A stretch of DNA of 64,000 bases from an uncultured Micrococcales bacterium (GCA_903880095.1 CAIRNX010000001.1:1-64000); one strand, 5' to 3'. Positions 44,264-53,567 are shown, numbered from the stretch's first letter. Notes: generated by a model from the letters alone, not told the origin. Translations and numbers: made by a program.

Positions 44264-44794
44264 CTAAGTCATGTTTGCTTTTTGATTTGCCTCAAAACCA
44301 ACAATTACTTGCTCCCAAGTGGACTGCATGTCGGCATCGACCGGCAATCGGCCTTGAAGTTCAAGGTCAACGAGTCCGTGTAGTTGAGCCCACATTGTTC
44401 GCGCCAAGATGTGTGAACCTCCTGCGGCGTCAACAACTAACCCGAGGACGTTCGCCTCCAACCCATCGGGTAGAAGTTCTCGTTGAAGGCGCTGCTGGAA
44501 AACAACTGGGTAGAGTTTCGGGTTGGCCAAGGCCCATTGGCGATAGAAGAGTATCTTGTCTCTGGTTGTTGTGCCGGCAACGGCGAACCCGTCTCCAAAA
44601 TCTAGAAGCCCGGCCCCTTGGACTAGCGCGATGACCTCGTCGCGATTTTTTACGTGGTCGTAAAGACTTGGTGCCTTGATGCCTAGTGCTGCCGCAAGGG
44701 TTCGCATTGAAAGCGACTCGACGCCATGCAGTCGGATTAGCTGCATCGCGGTGTCGCAGATCGATTGGCGATTTACCATCTTGCGAGCTGACAT
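44264..44794 (-). CDS. TetR-family transcriptional repressor
   Basis: The 176-residue protein has an N-terminal helix-turn-helix (LIRLHGVESLSMRTLAAALGIKAPSLYDHVKNRDEVIALV) typical of TetR regulators. The C-terminal ligand domain is divergent. It is divergent from the DUF4260 gene, with a perfect 17-bp palindrome between them. The start lies six bases after TAACAT, so the message is probably leaderless. It likely represses itself and the neighbour, and the ligand is unknown. Confidence 0.9.
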   Translation of the reverse strand: MSARKMVNRQSICDTAMQLIRLHGVESLSMRTLAAALGIKAPSLYDHVKNRDEVIALVQGAGLLDFGDGFAVAGTTTRDKILFYRQWALANPKLYPVVFQQRLQRELLPDGLEANVLGLVVDAAGGSHILARTMWAQLHGLVDLELQGRLPVDADMQSTWEQVIVGFEANQKANMT

Positions 44795-44800
44795 GTCTCG

Positions 44801-44806
44801 ATGTTA
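44801..44806 (-). promoter_or_regulatory. -10 element for leaderless tetR-type gene
   Basis: TAACAT on the minus strand ends six bases before the ATG at 44794. It overlaps the first operator half-site. Confidence 0.5.
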
Positions 44807-44830
44807 GCATTTATCCTAACAGTGTTAGGA
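44803..44830. promoter_or_regulatory. TetR operator in the divergent promoter region
   Basis: Bases 44814-44830 form a perfect palindrome with 7-bp arms (TCCTAAC, three-base spacer AGT, GTTAGGA). A third half-site GTTAG lies at 44803-44807. A TATCCT at 44812-44817 would be the -10 of the DUF4260 gene, so the operator covers both promoters. Binding by the adjacent TetR protein is inferred from position. Confidence 0.8.
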
Positions 44831-44841
44831 AAGGGCTCGGA

Positions 44842-45240
44842 ATGTCATCAACTCCACTAATCGGTTCTGTCATCGGAGGTCCGAAGATGGTTCTACGAAT
44901 CGAAGGTCTCGTGCTATTCGCCGCCAGCATCGCCCTATTTGCAGCTCAAGGGCAGGCTTGGTGGCTCTACCCGGCGCTCCTCTTGGTTCCGGATATCTTC
45001 ATGATTGGTTACCTTCGCAATACGAAGTTGGGTTCGATCGTCTACAACCTCGGCCACTCATACCCAGCGGCGGCCATAGTCACGGCGCTTGGTTTCATTT
45101 TCGGTTCAGAAGTCACAATCGCTCTCGGGGCAATCTGGTTTGGTCACATCGGTTGGGATCGCATGCTCGGTTATGGATTGAAATATGGAACAAGTTTTAA
45201 GCACACGCACCTTGGTGACCTAGACAAGCTAAAGAAATGA
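44842..45240 (+). CDS. DUF4260 small membrane protein
   Basis: ATG 44842 gives 132 residues. The AGGAAAGGG site just upstream decides the start against an in-frame ATG at 44686 that would cross the operator and the tetR gene. Four hydrophobic segments end with the family motif around GSIVYNLGHSYPAAA and FGHIGWDRMLGYGLKY. The family often sits beside TetR or similar regulators and its activity is unknown. It is probably the target of the divergent repressor. Confidence 0.88.
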   Translation: MSSTPLIGSVIGGPKMVLRIEGLVLFAASIALFAAQGQAWWLYPALLLVPDIFMIGYLRNTKLGSIVYNLGHSYPAAAIVTALGFIFGSEVTIALGAIWFGHIGWDRMLGYGLKYGTSFKHTHLGDLDKLKK

Positions 45241-45241
45241 T

Positions 45242-45270
45242 AAAAGCCCCAGAGAAATCTGGGGCTTTTT
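45242..45270 (+). terminator. Terminator after the DUF4260 gene
   Basis: A 12-bp perfect stem (45242-45253 with 45258-45269), GAAA tetraloop and T-run. The A-rich 5' arm allows it to act also for the convergent kup gene. Confidence 0.92.
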
Positions 45271-45304
45271 CACTGCATTCGCCATAGTTGTACGCCGACG
45301 CTGG

Positions 45305-47185
45305 CTAGATCTCGACCGACACGTTGAAGGTAATCACTCGGTGAGCAGGCAACTTAAAGTAACGGCTAGCGGTTGAGGCATTGCGATGAAGTGTGTCGAA
45401 CACTATTTCTTCGATGCGGTTCAGGTCACCTTTGTGGCTTTGAACGAGTGTGCGCTCGGTGACGTAATAGATCGCTTCTTTCTCATCAAAGTAATCTGCT
45501 ACGGCCTTAGATTTTAGTGCGCGAGGAAGGTTGCGAGCCTCCATGAAGCCAGCTTTAAGTGTGACTCGGCCCATGAATTCATTTATCTGTTCGTATTTTG
45601 GTGGTTCATGGCTGACTGGATCATCAATGGTTTCAACACTTACGAAGATGATTTTCTCGGGCATCGAATGAAGCACTCGGATCTGCTGTTGCAGAGCTTG
45701 AGGCACTGCATCCTTTACAGCTGAAAGGTAAATTCCTGTTCCCTTTGAAACTGCAACCTTGTGACCCTTTGCTCGCATCCGTTCGATTTGTGGGATGGTC
45801 ATGTCTTCGTCCATAAGTCGGTAATTGAGAACGCGACGTCCTTTACGCCAGATCCACATCATTGAGCCGAGGCAGAAACCAATCAGCATTGGCAGCCAGG
45901 CTCCTGTGACCACCTTTGTAGAAGTCGAAACCACGAATACCAAGTCCATGATTCCAAAAATCGAAAACATTGGAATTATAAAAAACTTGCTAAATTTCCA
46001 TTTTTCGCGCGCAACAAAATACATCGCCACGGTGGTTACCAGCATTGTCCCAGCAATCGCAAATGTATAGGCGCCAGCTAGGGCGGCCGATGATTCGAAA
46101 ATCAGGACTAGCGAGATTGAACCTGCAAACATCAGAGCATTAACGAGCGGGACATAGATCTGGCCCCGATGCCCTTCATTGGTGTGATTCACCTTCAACC
46201 GTGGAAGCAAGCCCAGCTGTATCGCCTGAGATGCAATTGAGGCGACCCCACTAATTAGTGCTTGAGAAGCAATTACTGTGGCAACAGTCGTGATTACGAA
46301 AAGCAAGATTGACGGTACTTGACCGGTAACCATTCCAAAGAATGAGTTTCCGATCATGGATGGGTCTCGAAGCATAAGTGCTCCCTGCCCGAAATAGTTC
46401 AGCACTAGCGATATTCCAACCAAACCGAACCAGCCAATTCGAATTGGGGTCTTTCCGAAGTGGCCAAGGTCGGCATAGAGTGCCTCTGCACCGGTTACAG
46501 CAAGGATTACCGAAGACATCACGAGAAGTGTGTGCCACTGGTTGGCTCCAATGAAGTCAATTGCGAGCATTGGGTTCAGAGCTTGAAGGGCATTCAAGTT
46601 CTGGCTTAGGTGGAACAAACCGAGGCCACCGATTGTCAAGAACCAAACCACCATCACCGGTCCAAAGATGTTGCCTATTAGCTGAGTGCCCTTGAACTGG
46701 AAAGTAAAGAGTATGGCCAAAATAATCACAGTTACTGGGACCGCATAAAGACCCCAACTTGGATCTATCGACTTCAAACCTTCCGCAGCAGAAAGCACAC
46801 TGATTGCAGGGGTAAGAAGCCCATCGGCAAAGATGAATGCAGCGGCCATAAGAAGGCAGAAAACCATAAAGCCGTATCCACCTTTGGTGGCATTTCGAAT
46901 CTTTGTTGGCATAAGCGCAAGCAGTGCTAGAACGCCACCCTCGCCACGGTTGTCGGCTCTGAGAACCAGCAACAGATATTTCACGGACACAACCAGCATC
47001 AGAGTCCAGAAGACTAATGAGAGCACTCCGAGGATGGATGAAGGTGAAGATCCGCCAGCATGCACCGATTCATTGAATGCATAAATTGGGCTGGTTCCGA
47101 TGTCTCCATAAACCACTCCCAGCGCACCTAACGAGAGCGCAGCAGTTTTAGCAGCAGATTTTTTGGATTTGGAATTGTGATTCAC
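45305..47185 (-). CDS. kup: Kup-family potassium transporter
   Basis: The 626-residue protein has the family signature GALGVVYGDIGTSPIYAFNES, then RADNRGEGGVLALLAL and GADGLLTPAISVLSAAEGL-like segments (FADGLLTPAISV). About 12 membrane helices are followed by a C-terminal soluble tail. Kup proteins import K+ with protons. The GTG at 47185 is preceded by AAAGGA. A 210-base structured leader separates it from the tRNA-Ser gene on the same strand. Confidence 0.95.
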   Translation of the reverse strand: MNHNSKSKKSAAKTAALSLGALGVVYGDIGTSPIYAFNESVHAGGSSPSSILGVLSLVFWTLMLVVSVKYLLLVLRADNRGEGGVLALLALMPTKIRNATKGGYGFMVFCLLMAAAFIFADGLLTPAISVLSAAEGLKSIDPSWGLYAVPVTVIILAILFTFQFKGTQLIGNIFGPVMVVWFLTIGGLGLFHLSQNLNALQALNPMLAIDFIGANQWHTLLVMSSVILAVTGAEALYADLGHFGKTPIRIGWFGLVGISLVLNYFGQGALMLRDPSMIGNSFFGMVTGQVPSILLFVITTVATVIASQALISGVASIASQAIQLGLLPRLKVNHTNEGHRGQIYVPLVNALMFAGSISLVLIFESSAALAGAYTFAIAGTMLVTTVAMYFVAREKWKFSKFFIIPMFSIFGIMDLVFVVSTSTKVVTGAWLPMLIGFCLGSMMWIWRKGRRVLNYRLMDEDMTIPQIERMRAKGHKVAVSKGTGIYLSAVKDAVPQALQQQIRVLHSMPEKIIFVSVETIDDPVSHEPPKYEQINEFMGRVTLKAGFMEARNLPRALKSKAVADYFDEKEAIYYVTERTLVQSHKGDLNRIEEIVFDTLHRNASTASRYFKLPAHRVITFNVSVEI

Positions 47186-47395
47186 GGTTTCCTTTGGTTA
47201 GTCGAACTCTTTCGACGACCAGACTTCCCGTCACACCGTTAGCAACACTAGCACTGGAAAAGAAAACTTCCGGAGGCACGCAGCAGGAATCTTGGGGTTT
47301 GTGCCTGCAATGACAAATGCCCCAACCAGTTTCACTTCGCCTGGCGGGGCTTCGGTCACCAAGTCGGCATAAATTGCCGCCTCGCTCTGACCTTG
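47186..47395 (-). promoter_or_regulatory. Structured 5' leader of kup with alternative pairings
   Basis: The stretch between tRNA-Ser and kup has no gene. Hairpins are: 47365-47379 (5 bp); 47319-47350 (GCCCC/GGGGC plus CCAG/CTGG); 47292-47325 (11 bp with a 2-base bulge); 47274-47306 (AGGCAC/GTGCCT); and 47201-47216 (a perfect 6-bp stem just before the ribosome site). The second and third share 47319-47325 and cannot form together. The third and fourth also overlap. It could be a riboswitch or attenuator, or simply the tRNA 3' trailer. It lacks the core of the ydaO c-di-AMP riboswitch. Confidence 0.45.
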
Positions 47396-47480
47396 CGGAG
47401 AATATGGGATTCGAACCCATGAGGGCTTGCACCCAACACGCTTTCCAAGCGTGCGCCATAGGCCACTAGGCGAATTCTCC
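47396..47480 (-). tRNA. tRNA-Ser (anticodon GGA)
   Basis: An 85-base gene on the minus strand. Acceptor arms GGAGAAT and ATTCTCC pair, with discriminator G and no encoded CCA. The anticodon stem is CACGC/GCGTG with loop TTGGAAA, so the anticodon is GGA, reading UCC and UCU. A long variable arm typical of class II tRNA and a TTCGAAT T-loop are present. Confidence 0.97.
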
Positions 47481-47524
47481 TGGAGTTGTGGCTTGCGCCA
47501 AACAACTTCTCAAGTGTATTCGGT

Positions 47525-48568
47525 TTAGTAAGTAGGGGTCGAGAGAGTGGTTAGCAGCTCGGTCAGGGTAGTCGACTTGGCTGGAACAACAACCTTGCTC
47601 GACTGGTCGCCTAGAGGCTTAAAGGTCACTTTGACGCTCTGGTTCGATGATGAATCGGTTAGCTGAAACTCGATCTTGTCGAGTTTGTGGCTGAACGAGT
47701 TTGCGTAGAGAGTCGTTGATTCGTTTTTGAGTGCTTCGTCGATCTTTTCTTGGGTGATGCTGTCGATTTGGGCGTCGGTGATGCTTACGGTCGGCACGCA
47801 GGTGGTGAAGTCCTGGTAGTAGGTGCTTGCCTTTGCTGCCTTCAAAAAGCTCTTCAGCTGCTCGGCATTGATGCCAAGTTCGAACACGCGGTCGCCGTTC
47901 ACTCCCGGTAGTTCTTTCTTCACCTGGATGAAGTTGTTGTTGCGAAGAATGCCAACGAACTCGCCCTGAACCTTTTTGGTGTATTCAGGGTTGTTGAGCT
48001 TGGTGCTGATGCATGAGTTGGTGTCGCCAGCAAGAGACGTGTAGCTGTCTAACTCTTCTTTGGTGACCTTGACCCATGCGCCGTTGAGTGCGGTGCGCGC
48101 GTTGTTTACGGTCTCCATCGGGAGTAGGCCAGAGGTGATGATGTAGGCGCCGAGGCTATCGAAGTCGGCGAGGTTCAGGTAGACGTCGCCAGCTTTAGAA
48201 GCGAGAACGTTTAGTGTTGCGCCGATTTGTTCTTCGTTGACCATTGCGCTTGCTTTGAGCGTGAGAAGTGAACCGGTGTCGGCAGTGTAGATGTCGATGG
48301 TGCCGGAGCCATTGGTGGTTGCGCTTTTAACGTCGGCGCTAACTTCGAAGCCTGGGTGTGCTTCGCCGAAGACTGAGGCGAGTGCGAGGCCAACTACGGC
48401 GTCTGGGGTGTTTAGGGCGCTGTATGCGAATGCGCCGCCGCCGCCGAGCAGAACAACAAGACCTGCCGCTGATGCGATTTTTACCTTGGTGCTTAGGCCA
48501 GCGATTTTGGCGAAGATTGATTTCTTTGCCGCTGCGGTTGCTGGCTCGTCAAAGTCAAAGTCGCTCAA
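47525..48568 (-). CDS. Membrane-anchored protein of unknown function
   Basis: The 347-residue protein starts with an acidic cytosolic segment (SDFDFDEP), then a single membrane helix at about 29-50 (VKIASAAGLVVLLGGGGAFAYS). A large extracytosolic domain follows. The domain has long beta-rich stretches and two cysteines (NSCIST, TTCVPT), probably paired. The layout resembles lipid-binding LppX/LprG-type proteins in general shape but I cannot assign a family. TTG start at 48568 has GGGGGAA before it. It is divergent from the SRP RNA. Confidence 0.75.
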   Translation of the reverse strand: MSDFDFDEPATAAAKKSIFAKIAGLSTKVKIASAAGLVVLLGGGGAFAYSALNTPDAVVGLALASVFGEAHPGFEVSADVKSATTNGSGTIDIYTADTGSLLTLKASAMVNEEQIGATLNVLASKAGDVYLNLADFDSLGAYIITSGLLPMETVNNARTALNGAWVKVTKEELDSYTSLAGDTNSCISTKLNNPEYTKKVQGEFVGILRNNNFIQVKKELPGVNGDRVFELGINAEQLKSFLKAAKASTYYQDFTTCVPTVSITDAQIDSITQEKIDEALKNESTTLYANSFSHKLDKIEFQLTDSSSNQSVKVTFKPLGDQSSKVVVPAKSTTLTELLTTLSTPTY

Positions 48569-48623
48569 GGTTCCCCCAAATTATTGTTCTGTTCACAGGT
48601 TCTCCAAGGATAGGCGAGGGGAA

Positions 48624-48629
48624 TACAAT
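48624..48629 (+). promoter_or_regulatory. -10 element of the SRP RNA gene
   Basis: TACAAT lies 7 bases before the first paired base of the SRP RNA. A -35 element is not clear. Confidence 0.6.
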
Positions 48630-48636
48630 TACAAAG

Positions 48637-48724
48637 GACTCCCCGTGCGGCGTCACCTCGGCCAACTCCCCCAGGATCGAAAGATAGCAAGGGTAACTGG
48701 GCTCTGACGGGTGTGCGGGGAGTC
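48637..48724 (+). ncRNA. ffs: Signal recognition particle RNA, small bacterial type
   Basis: GACTCCCC at 48637-48644 pairs with GGGGAGTC at 48717-48724. The intervening hairpin carries the conserved SRP domain IV, with CCCAGGATCGAAAGATAGCAAGGGTAACTGGG split as the asymmetric AGCAAGG and CAGGA loops around a GAAA-like tetraloop. It binds Ffh to target membrane proteins. A T-run after 48724 terminates it, and dnaX follows, the common actinobacterial order. Confidence 0.95.
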
Positions 48725-48730
48725 TTTTTA
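48717..48730 (+). terminator. T-run terminator of the SRP RNA
   Basis: The terminal SRP stem is followed by CTTTTTA, so the RNA provides its own intrinsic terminator. Confidence 0.8.
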
Positions 48731-48769
48731 TTAGGCTGCACTGTCGGTTGAGGAGACTAGGCTCTAAAC

Positions 48770-50482
48770 GTGGTTACCGCTCTATATCGTCGTTATCGTC
48801 CAGAGAATTTTGCCGAGCTGATCGGTCAGTCTCAGGTGACCGCGCCGCTCATGGCAGCGCTTAGGTCTGACCGGGTAAACCACGCTTATTTGTTCTCAGG
48901 CCCGCGCGGTTGCGGCAAAACCACTTCTGCTCGAATTCTTGCTCGTTGCCTGAACTGCGCCGAAGGCCCAACCGATACCCCTTGCGGCAAATGCGCTTCG
49001 TGCATTGAGTTGGCACGTGATGGTGGCGGTTCGTTAGATGTTGTCGAGATTGACGCGGCATCGCACAATGGTGTTGACGATGCTCGAGAGCTTCGCGAGC
49101 GCGCAGGTTATGCGCCGGCACGTGACCGATACAAGATTTTCATTCTCGATGAGGCTCACATGGTGACCCCTCAGGGCTTCAACGCACTGCTCAAGATTGT
49201 TGAAGAACCGCCTGCTCACGTGAAGTTCATCTTTGCGACAACCGAGCCAGACAAGGTGATCGCGACCATCCGTTCGCGCACTCACCATTACCCGTTCAGA
49301 CTTGTTCCTCCTGCCCAGATGATCGATTACCTCGAAGAGGTTTGCGCATCAGAAAAGGTTGAGATCGCCCCTGGCGTTATGCCACTTGTGGTTCGCTCGG
49401 GTGGCGGCTCAGTTCGCGACTCTTTGTCTTTGCTTGATCAGTTGATCGCCGGCTCTGAAGGCCGAGTCGAATACGACCGAGCCGTTGCTTTGCTGGGTTA
49501 CACCCCTGAGTCGCTGCTTGACGACGCTGTTGATGCTTTGGCTATTCGCGACTCAGCTTCGGCTTTTGGTGCGGTAGACAAGGTGATTCAGTCGGGCCAA
49601 GACCCACGCCAGTTTGTCGAAGACCTACTTGAGCGTTTGCGCGACATCATTCTCGTGGCTTCGGTTGGTGCCGAAGCAAAGTCGGTTTTGCGTGGAGCAA
49701 CCGACGACATGATCGACAAGATGAAGGTGCAGGGCAGCAAGTTCGGTCAAGCCGAGCTCACCCACGCCGCTTCTGAAGTGAACGCCGCCTTGAGCGCGAT
49801 GTCTGGCGCAACAAGCCCGAAGCTTCACCTCGAGTTGATGATTGCCAAGGTTTTAGTGCCTGGCGCAAACGCATCTGAAATTGGTTCGCTTGCCCGACTT
49901 GAGCGTTTGGAGCGTCGAATCGGTATTGGCGAGGGCGCATCACCAGTCGGTTCTCCGACTCCGGCACCTGCTGTTACTGCGCCTGAGGCTTTGGCTGCTG
50001 TTTCAGTTGAGGTTACTCAAGCTGCCCCGGTTGCGGTTGGTGCTGTGACTTTGACTCAGATGAAGGCTGCTTGGCAAGAGATTCTGCGAAAGGTCGAGAG
50101 CAAGTCAATGGCTGCCTGGTTGGTTGCCTTTGGTCTCGACGTAATGGATTTCGATGGTGAAGTTTTGACCGTTCGATTCCCTTCGCAATATGACCTCGAA
50201 AAGTTCAAGGCCGCCGAAGGTGCGCCAGATGTTCTGCGTGCCGCAATCTTTGAAGAATTTGGCGTGACCGTGAAATTCAAGCCTTTTCTAGCAGCGCCTG
50301 AGACCAAGGTCATCGATGTTGTTCCTGAGCCTGTGGTTGAGGTTGCGCCTGAACCAGAGGTTCTCGCCGAACCGGAGCCAGAAGTTGTTGCCGAACCTGA
50401 GCCAGAGCCGGTTGACGATGGTCGCTACGGTGCTTCTCTGCTGCGCGAGATTCTCGACGCCAAGCCATTGGATGACAAGTAA
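48770..50482 (+). CDS. dnaX: DNA polymerase III gamma/tau subunit
   Basis: The 570-residue protein starts [19 protein letters not shown]. It has Walker [15 protein letters not shown], zinc cysteines in [19 protein letters not shown], Walker [11 protein letters not shown] and the arginine-finger region ([12 protein letters not shown]). It loads the beta clamp and links polymerases at the fork. The tail is acidic and Pro/Glu-rich ([14 protein letters not shown]). GTG start at 48770 with AGGAG 14 bases before. No A-run for programmed frameshifting stands out. Confidence 0.95.
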   Translation: MVTALYRRYRPENFAELIGQSQVTAPLMAALRSDRVNHAYLFSGPRGCGKTTSARILARCLNCAEGPTDTPCGKCASCIELARDGGGSLDVVEIDAASHNGVDDARELRERAGYAPARDRYKIFILDEAHMVTPQGFNALLKIVEEPPAHVKFIFATTEPDKVIATIRSRTHHYPFRLVPPAQMIDYLEEVCASEKVEIAPGVMPLVVRSGGGSVRDSLSLLDQLIAGSEGRVEYDRAVALLGYTPESLLDDAVDALAIRDSASAFGAVDKVIQSGQDPRQFVEDLLERLRDIILVASVGAEAKSVLRGATDDMIDKMKVQGSKFGQAELTHAASEVNAALSAMSGATSPKLHLELMIAKVLVPGANASEIGSLARLERLERRIGIGEGASPVGSPTPAPAVTAPEALAAVSVEVTQAAPVAVGAVTLTQMKAAWQEILRKVESKSMAAWLVAFGLDVMDFDGEVLTVRFPSQYDLEKFKAAEGAPDVLRAAIFEEFGVTVKFKPFLAAPETKVIDVVPEPVVEVAPEPEVLAEPEPEVVAEPEPEPVDDGRYGASLLREILDAKPLDDK

Positions 50483-51078
50483 TGTACGAAGGCGTCGTAC
50501 AAGAGTTAATTGACGAACTGGGCCGTTTGCCTGGTGTGGGCCCTAAGTCGGCTCAACGAATCGCTTTTTACCTTTTGCAAACCGAAGATGACCACGCCAA
50601 AAAGCTTGCCCAGGTTTTGCTTGAGGTGAAGGAGCGCGTGCGCTTCTGCGAGGTTTGCGGCAACGTTTCTGAAGAGGAGCGCTGCAACATCTGTCGCGAC
50701 CCGCGCCGTTCGCAGACCTCGATCTGTGTTGTCGAAGAGTCAAAAGACGTTCAGGCTATCGAGCGCACCCGAGAGTTCAAAGGTTTGTATCACGTGCTCG
50801 GGGGAGCAATCAGCCCAATCGAAGGTATTGGCCCAGACCAACTTCGAATCAAAGAGTTGATGACCCGTTTGGGCAACACCGAGATTCAAGAGGTGATTAT
50901 CGCAACCGACCCGAACCTCGAAGGTGAGGCAACCGCCACATACCTGACTCGCATGCTTTCACCTCTGGGAATCATCGTTTCTAGGCTGGCTTCTGGCTTG
51001 CCCGTCGGCGGAGATCTCGAATATGCCGACGAAGTGACGCTCGGTCGCGCTTTTGAGGGCAGACGAACCGTCTCGTAG
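50482..51078 (+). CDS. recR: Recombination protein RecR
   Basis: The 198-residue protein begins [30 protein letters not shown], the helix-hairpin-helix. The zinc finger is [16 protein letters not shown]. The Toprim domain contains [14 protein letters not shown] and [14 protein letters not shown]. It acts with RecO in loading RecA at gaps. The ATG shares one base with the dnaX stop (TAATG). No ybaB gene lies between the two, unlike many bacteria. Confidence 0.95.
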   Translation: MYEGVVQELIDELGRLPGVGPKSAQRIAFYLLQTEDDHAKKLAQVLLEVKERVRFCEVCGNVSEEERCNICRDPRRSQTSICVVEESKDVQAIERTREFKGLYHVLGGAISPIEGIGPDQLRIKELMTRLGNTEIQEVIIATDPNLEGEATATYLTRMLSPLGIIVSRLASGLPVGGDLEYADEVTLGRAFEGRRTVS

Positions 51079-51141
51079 TCGGTTAGACTTAAGGTTCAGC
51101 GTCGAACCCCCACCATTCATCTGGCTTACCGGGAGTGTAAC

Positions 51142-52416
51142 TTGGCTCTAATCGTGCAGAAATACGGCGGCTCGTCAGTAGGCGACGCCGCAAAAATCAA
51201 GCACGTGGCAAATCGCGTAATCGAAACTCAGCGCGCCGGAAACCAGGTTGTTGTGGTTGTTTCTGCCATGGGCGACACCACCGACGAGCTGCTCGACCTA
51301 GCCAATCAGGTCACCGAAAACCCAGCGCCTCGCGAGCTCGACATGCTTTTGACCTCTGGTGAGCGTATTTCGATGGCGCTTTTGGCCCTCGCGATCAACG
51401 CGGCTGGCGCGTCTTCACGATCTTTCACCGGTTCACAGGCCGGAATCATCACCGACGAGGTGCACGGCAACGCGCGAATCGCCGAGGTGACGCCAGACCG
51501 CATTCAAGAGGCACTCAACGCTGGCGACATCGCAATCGTTGCCGGTTTTCAGGGCTTCAACCGCGAGACTCGTGACATCACAACTCTTGGCCGCGGCGGT
51601 TCAGACACCACCGCCGTTGCACTCGCTGCTGCACTAGACGCCGACGTTTGCGAGATTTACTCTGACGTAGACGGCGTTTACACGGCAGACCCTCGCCAGA
51701 TTCCAACGGCAAAGAAGCTCGATTACATCGACGTTGAGTCGATGCTCGAGTTGGCGGCCGCCGGAGCCAAGATTTTGCACATTCGAGCCGTTGAGTTCGC
51801 TCGTCGGCACAACGTTGACCTGCGAGTGCGTTCCACTTTCAGCACCGACCCAGGCACAAAGGTTTATTCGGGTAAGCAAGGAGAAAACATGGAAGAGTCA
51901 GTCGTTTCGGGTGTTGCAACCGACAAGAGCCAGTCGAAGATCACCGTGATCGGTATTCCAGACCTTCCTGGCAAGGCTGCCGCAATCTTCACAACCGTTG
52001 CCGATGCGGGCGCAAACATCGACATGATCGTTCAAAACACCCCGACCGGTGTCGACATTGTCGACAAGGTTTCAGACATCTCATTCACCCTGCCAAAGGG
52101 CGACTGCGCCAAGGTTGAGGCAGCGCTTGCTTCGGCTCAGGCTTCGCTTGGTTATCGCGAGCTCGAAGTTGACCACGAGATTGGCAAGCTTTCGGTTGTT
52201 GGCGCCGGTATGCGCACGCACTCTGGTGTTTCGGCGACCCTGTTCAACGCCTTGGCTACCGCTGGCATCAACATCGAAATGATTTCGACTTCAGAGATTC
52301 GCATTTCTGTTGTGACCTCGCTGAACGAAGTTGACGATGCCGCTCGTGCAGTGCACACCGCTTTTGGTCTTGACGGCGACGTCGAGGCAATCGTTTATGC
52401 CGGAACCGGACGCTAG
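51142..52416 (+). CDS. lysC: Aspartate kinase, alpha subunit
   Basis: The 424-residue protein starts [22 protein letters not shown] and carries [16 protein letters not shown] and the two ACT domains ([18 protein letters not shown] and [12 protein letters not shown]). It phosphorylates aspartate, the first step to lysine, threonine, methionine and diaminopimelate. The TTG start at 51142 has GGGAG upstream. It is followed by asd after nine bases, the standard operon. An internal start makes the beta subunit. Confidence 0.95.
   Translation: MALIVQKYGGSSVGDAAKIKHVANRVIETQRAGNQVVVVVSAMGDTTDELLDLANQVTENPAPRELDMLLTSGERISMALLALAINAAGASSRSFTGSQAGIITDEVHGNARIAEVTPDRIQEALNAGDIAIVAGFQGFNRETRDITTLGRGGSDTTAVALAAALDADVCEIYSDVDGVYTADPRQIPTAKKLDYIDVESMLELAAAGAKILHIRAVEFARRHNVDLRVRSTFSTDPGTKVYSGKQGENMEESVVSGVATDKSQSKITVIGIPDLPGKAAAIFTTVADAGANIDMIVQNTPTGVDIVDKVSDISFTLPKGDCAKVEAALASAQASLGYRELEVDHEIGKLSVVGAGMRTHSGVSATLFNALATAGINIEMISTSEIRISVVTSLNEVDDAARAVHTAFGLDGDVEAIVYAGTGR
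51889..52416 (+). CDS. lysC: Aspartate kinase beta subunit from an internal in-frame start
   Basis: ATG 51889, codon 250 of lysC, is preceded by AAGGAG at 51878-51883. This gives 175 residues starting [15 protein letters not shown]. It is the ACT regulatory part, matching the known nested beta subunit of actinobacterial (Corynebacterium-type) aspartokinase. Alpha and beta form the feedback-regulated heterotetramer. Confidence 0.85.
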   Translation: MEESVVSGVATDKSQSKITVIGIPDLPGKAAAIFTTVADAGANIDMIVQNTPTGVDIVDKVSDISFTLPKGDCAKVEAALASAQASLGYRELEVDHEIGKLSVVGAGMRTHSGVSATLFNALATAGINIEMISTSEIRISVVTSLNEVDDAARAVHTAFGLDGDVEAIVYAGTGR

Positions 52417-52425
52417 GAGAAAGCT

Positions 52426-53493
52426 ATGAGCCGCAAACCAAACCTCGCACTTGTTGGTGCCACTGGCGCAGTTGGCACCGTGATGATCGGAATCATCAAC
52501 AGCCGCGAAAACATCTGGGGCGAGATTCGTCTGATTGCGAGCCCACGTTCGGCAGGCAAGAAGATCACCGTTCACGGTGAAGAGCTAACAGTTGTCGCCC
52601 TCTCACCTGAGGCTTTCGATGGCATGGACATCGCGATGTTTGATGTTCCTGACGAGGTTTCTGAGGTTTGGGCTCCGATTGCTGCTGAGCGCGGCGCCGT
52701 TGCCGTTGATAACTCGGGTGCATTCAGAATGAACCCAGACGTGCCATTAGTTGTGCCTGAGGTCAACCCTGGCGAGGCGAAGAACCGCCCACTAGGCATC
52801 ATCTCGAACCCGAACTGCACCACGTTGACCATGATGGCCGCGATGGGTGCACTTCACGACAAGTGGACTTTGAAGGAGCTAGTCGTTTCTTCATACCAGG
52901 CTGTTTCGGGTGCTGGTGCTGCAGGAATCGACCGACTTGCCGATGAACTTGCCGTTGTCGGTGGCCAAAAGGAGCTCGGGCTTGCCTCGGGTGACGTAGC
53001 TGCCGCCTTGTCCGCTGCCGGCGTTTCGGCTGAATCTTCGCCATGGGCTTGGCCGATCGCGCTGAACGTTATTCCGTTCGCTGGTTCGCTTAAAGATGGC
53101 GGGCACTCTTCTGAAGAGATGAAGGTTCGCGACGAGTCGCGCAAGATCCTTGGCATCTCAGACCTAAAGGTTGCAGCGTCTTGCGTTCGCGTGCCAGTGC
53201 AGGTTTCGCACTCGCTAACCGTGCACGCAACATTCGCAAACGAGCTGACAGCGGACGAAGTTCGCGAAGTGCTTTCGGCTCAGCCAACCATCAAGGTGCT
53301 AGACGACCCAGCCAACGGCGTTTACCCAACTCCTAACCTTGTCGCGGGTCAAGACCCAACCTTTGTTGGTCGTATTCGCCAATCGCTCGACTTCCCGAAC
53401 AGCATCGAATTGTTCGTTGTTGGTGACAACTTGCGCAAGGGTGCAGCACTAAACACCTACGAAATTGCCGAGTTGGTTGCCGCCGAGTTTTAA
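52426..53493 (+). CDS. asd: Aspartate-semialdehyde dehydrogenase
   Basis: The 355-residue protein starts [20 protein letters not shown], the NADP fold. It has the catalytic cysteine in [13 protein letters not shown] and the substrate-binding region around [14 protein letters not shown]. It reduces aspartyl phosphate to the semialdehyde. GGAGAAAGCT precedes the ATG. It is the second gene of the lysC-asd operon. Confidence 0.96.
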   Translation: MSRKPNLALVGATGAVGTVMIGIINSRENIWGEIRLIASPRSAGKKITVHGEELTVVALSPEAFDGMDIAMFDVPDEVSEVWAPIAAERGAVAVDNSGAFRMNPDVPLVVPEVNPGEAKNRPLGIISNPNCTTLTMMAAMGALHDKWTLKELVVSSYQAVSGAGAAGIDRLADELAVVGGQKELGLASGDVAAALSAAGVSAESSPWAWPIALNVIPFAGSLKDGGHSSEEMKVRDESRKILGISDLKVAASCVRVPVQVSHSLTVHATFANELTADEVREVLSAQPTIKVLDDPANGVYPTPNLVAGQDPTFVGRIRQSLDFPNSIELFVVGDNLRKGAALNTYEIAELVAAEF

Positions 53494-53533
53494 ATTGGCA
53501 AAACACTAGTAAACCTGCGGGTTTGCGGGGTGT

Positions 53534-53567
53534 CTCGGCTTTATGTTTGACATGTGCCGAGACTTTT
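53534..53567 (+). promoter_or_regulatory. Hairpin overlapping the lipoprotein start, possibly the asd terminator
   Basis: CTCGGC (53534-53539) pairs with GCCGAG (53556-53561), with an inner ATGT/ACAT stem at 53543-53553. ACTTTT follows. It may end asd transcription weakly. The same bases contain the GTG and -10 of the next gene, so if transcribed through it would hide the start codon. Confidence 0.5.
53542..53547 (+). promoter_or_regulatory. -10 element for leaderless lipoprotein transcript
   Basis: TATGTT ends six bases before the GTG at 53554, with no Shine-Dalgarno. A leaderless transcript from here would lack the 5' arm of the overlapping hairpin. Confidence 0.45.

Noticed and set aside
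47186-47395. ydaO-type c-di-AMP riboswitch before kup
   Set aside because: The conserved core segments of that riboswitch, such as GGGTGAAT and GACAGCTAAC, are not present.
48637-48724. dnaX leader hairpin or terminator only
   Set aside because: The internal loops match SRP domain IV and the position before dnaX is typical for the SRP RNA gene.
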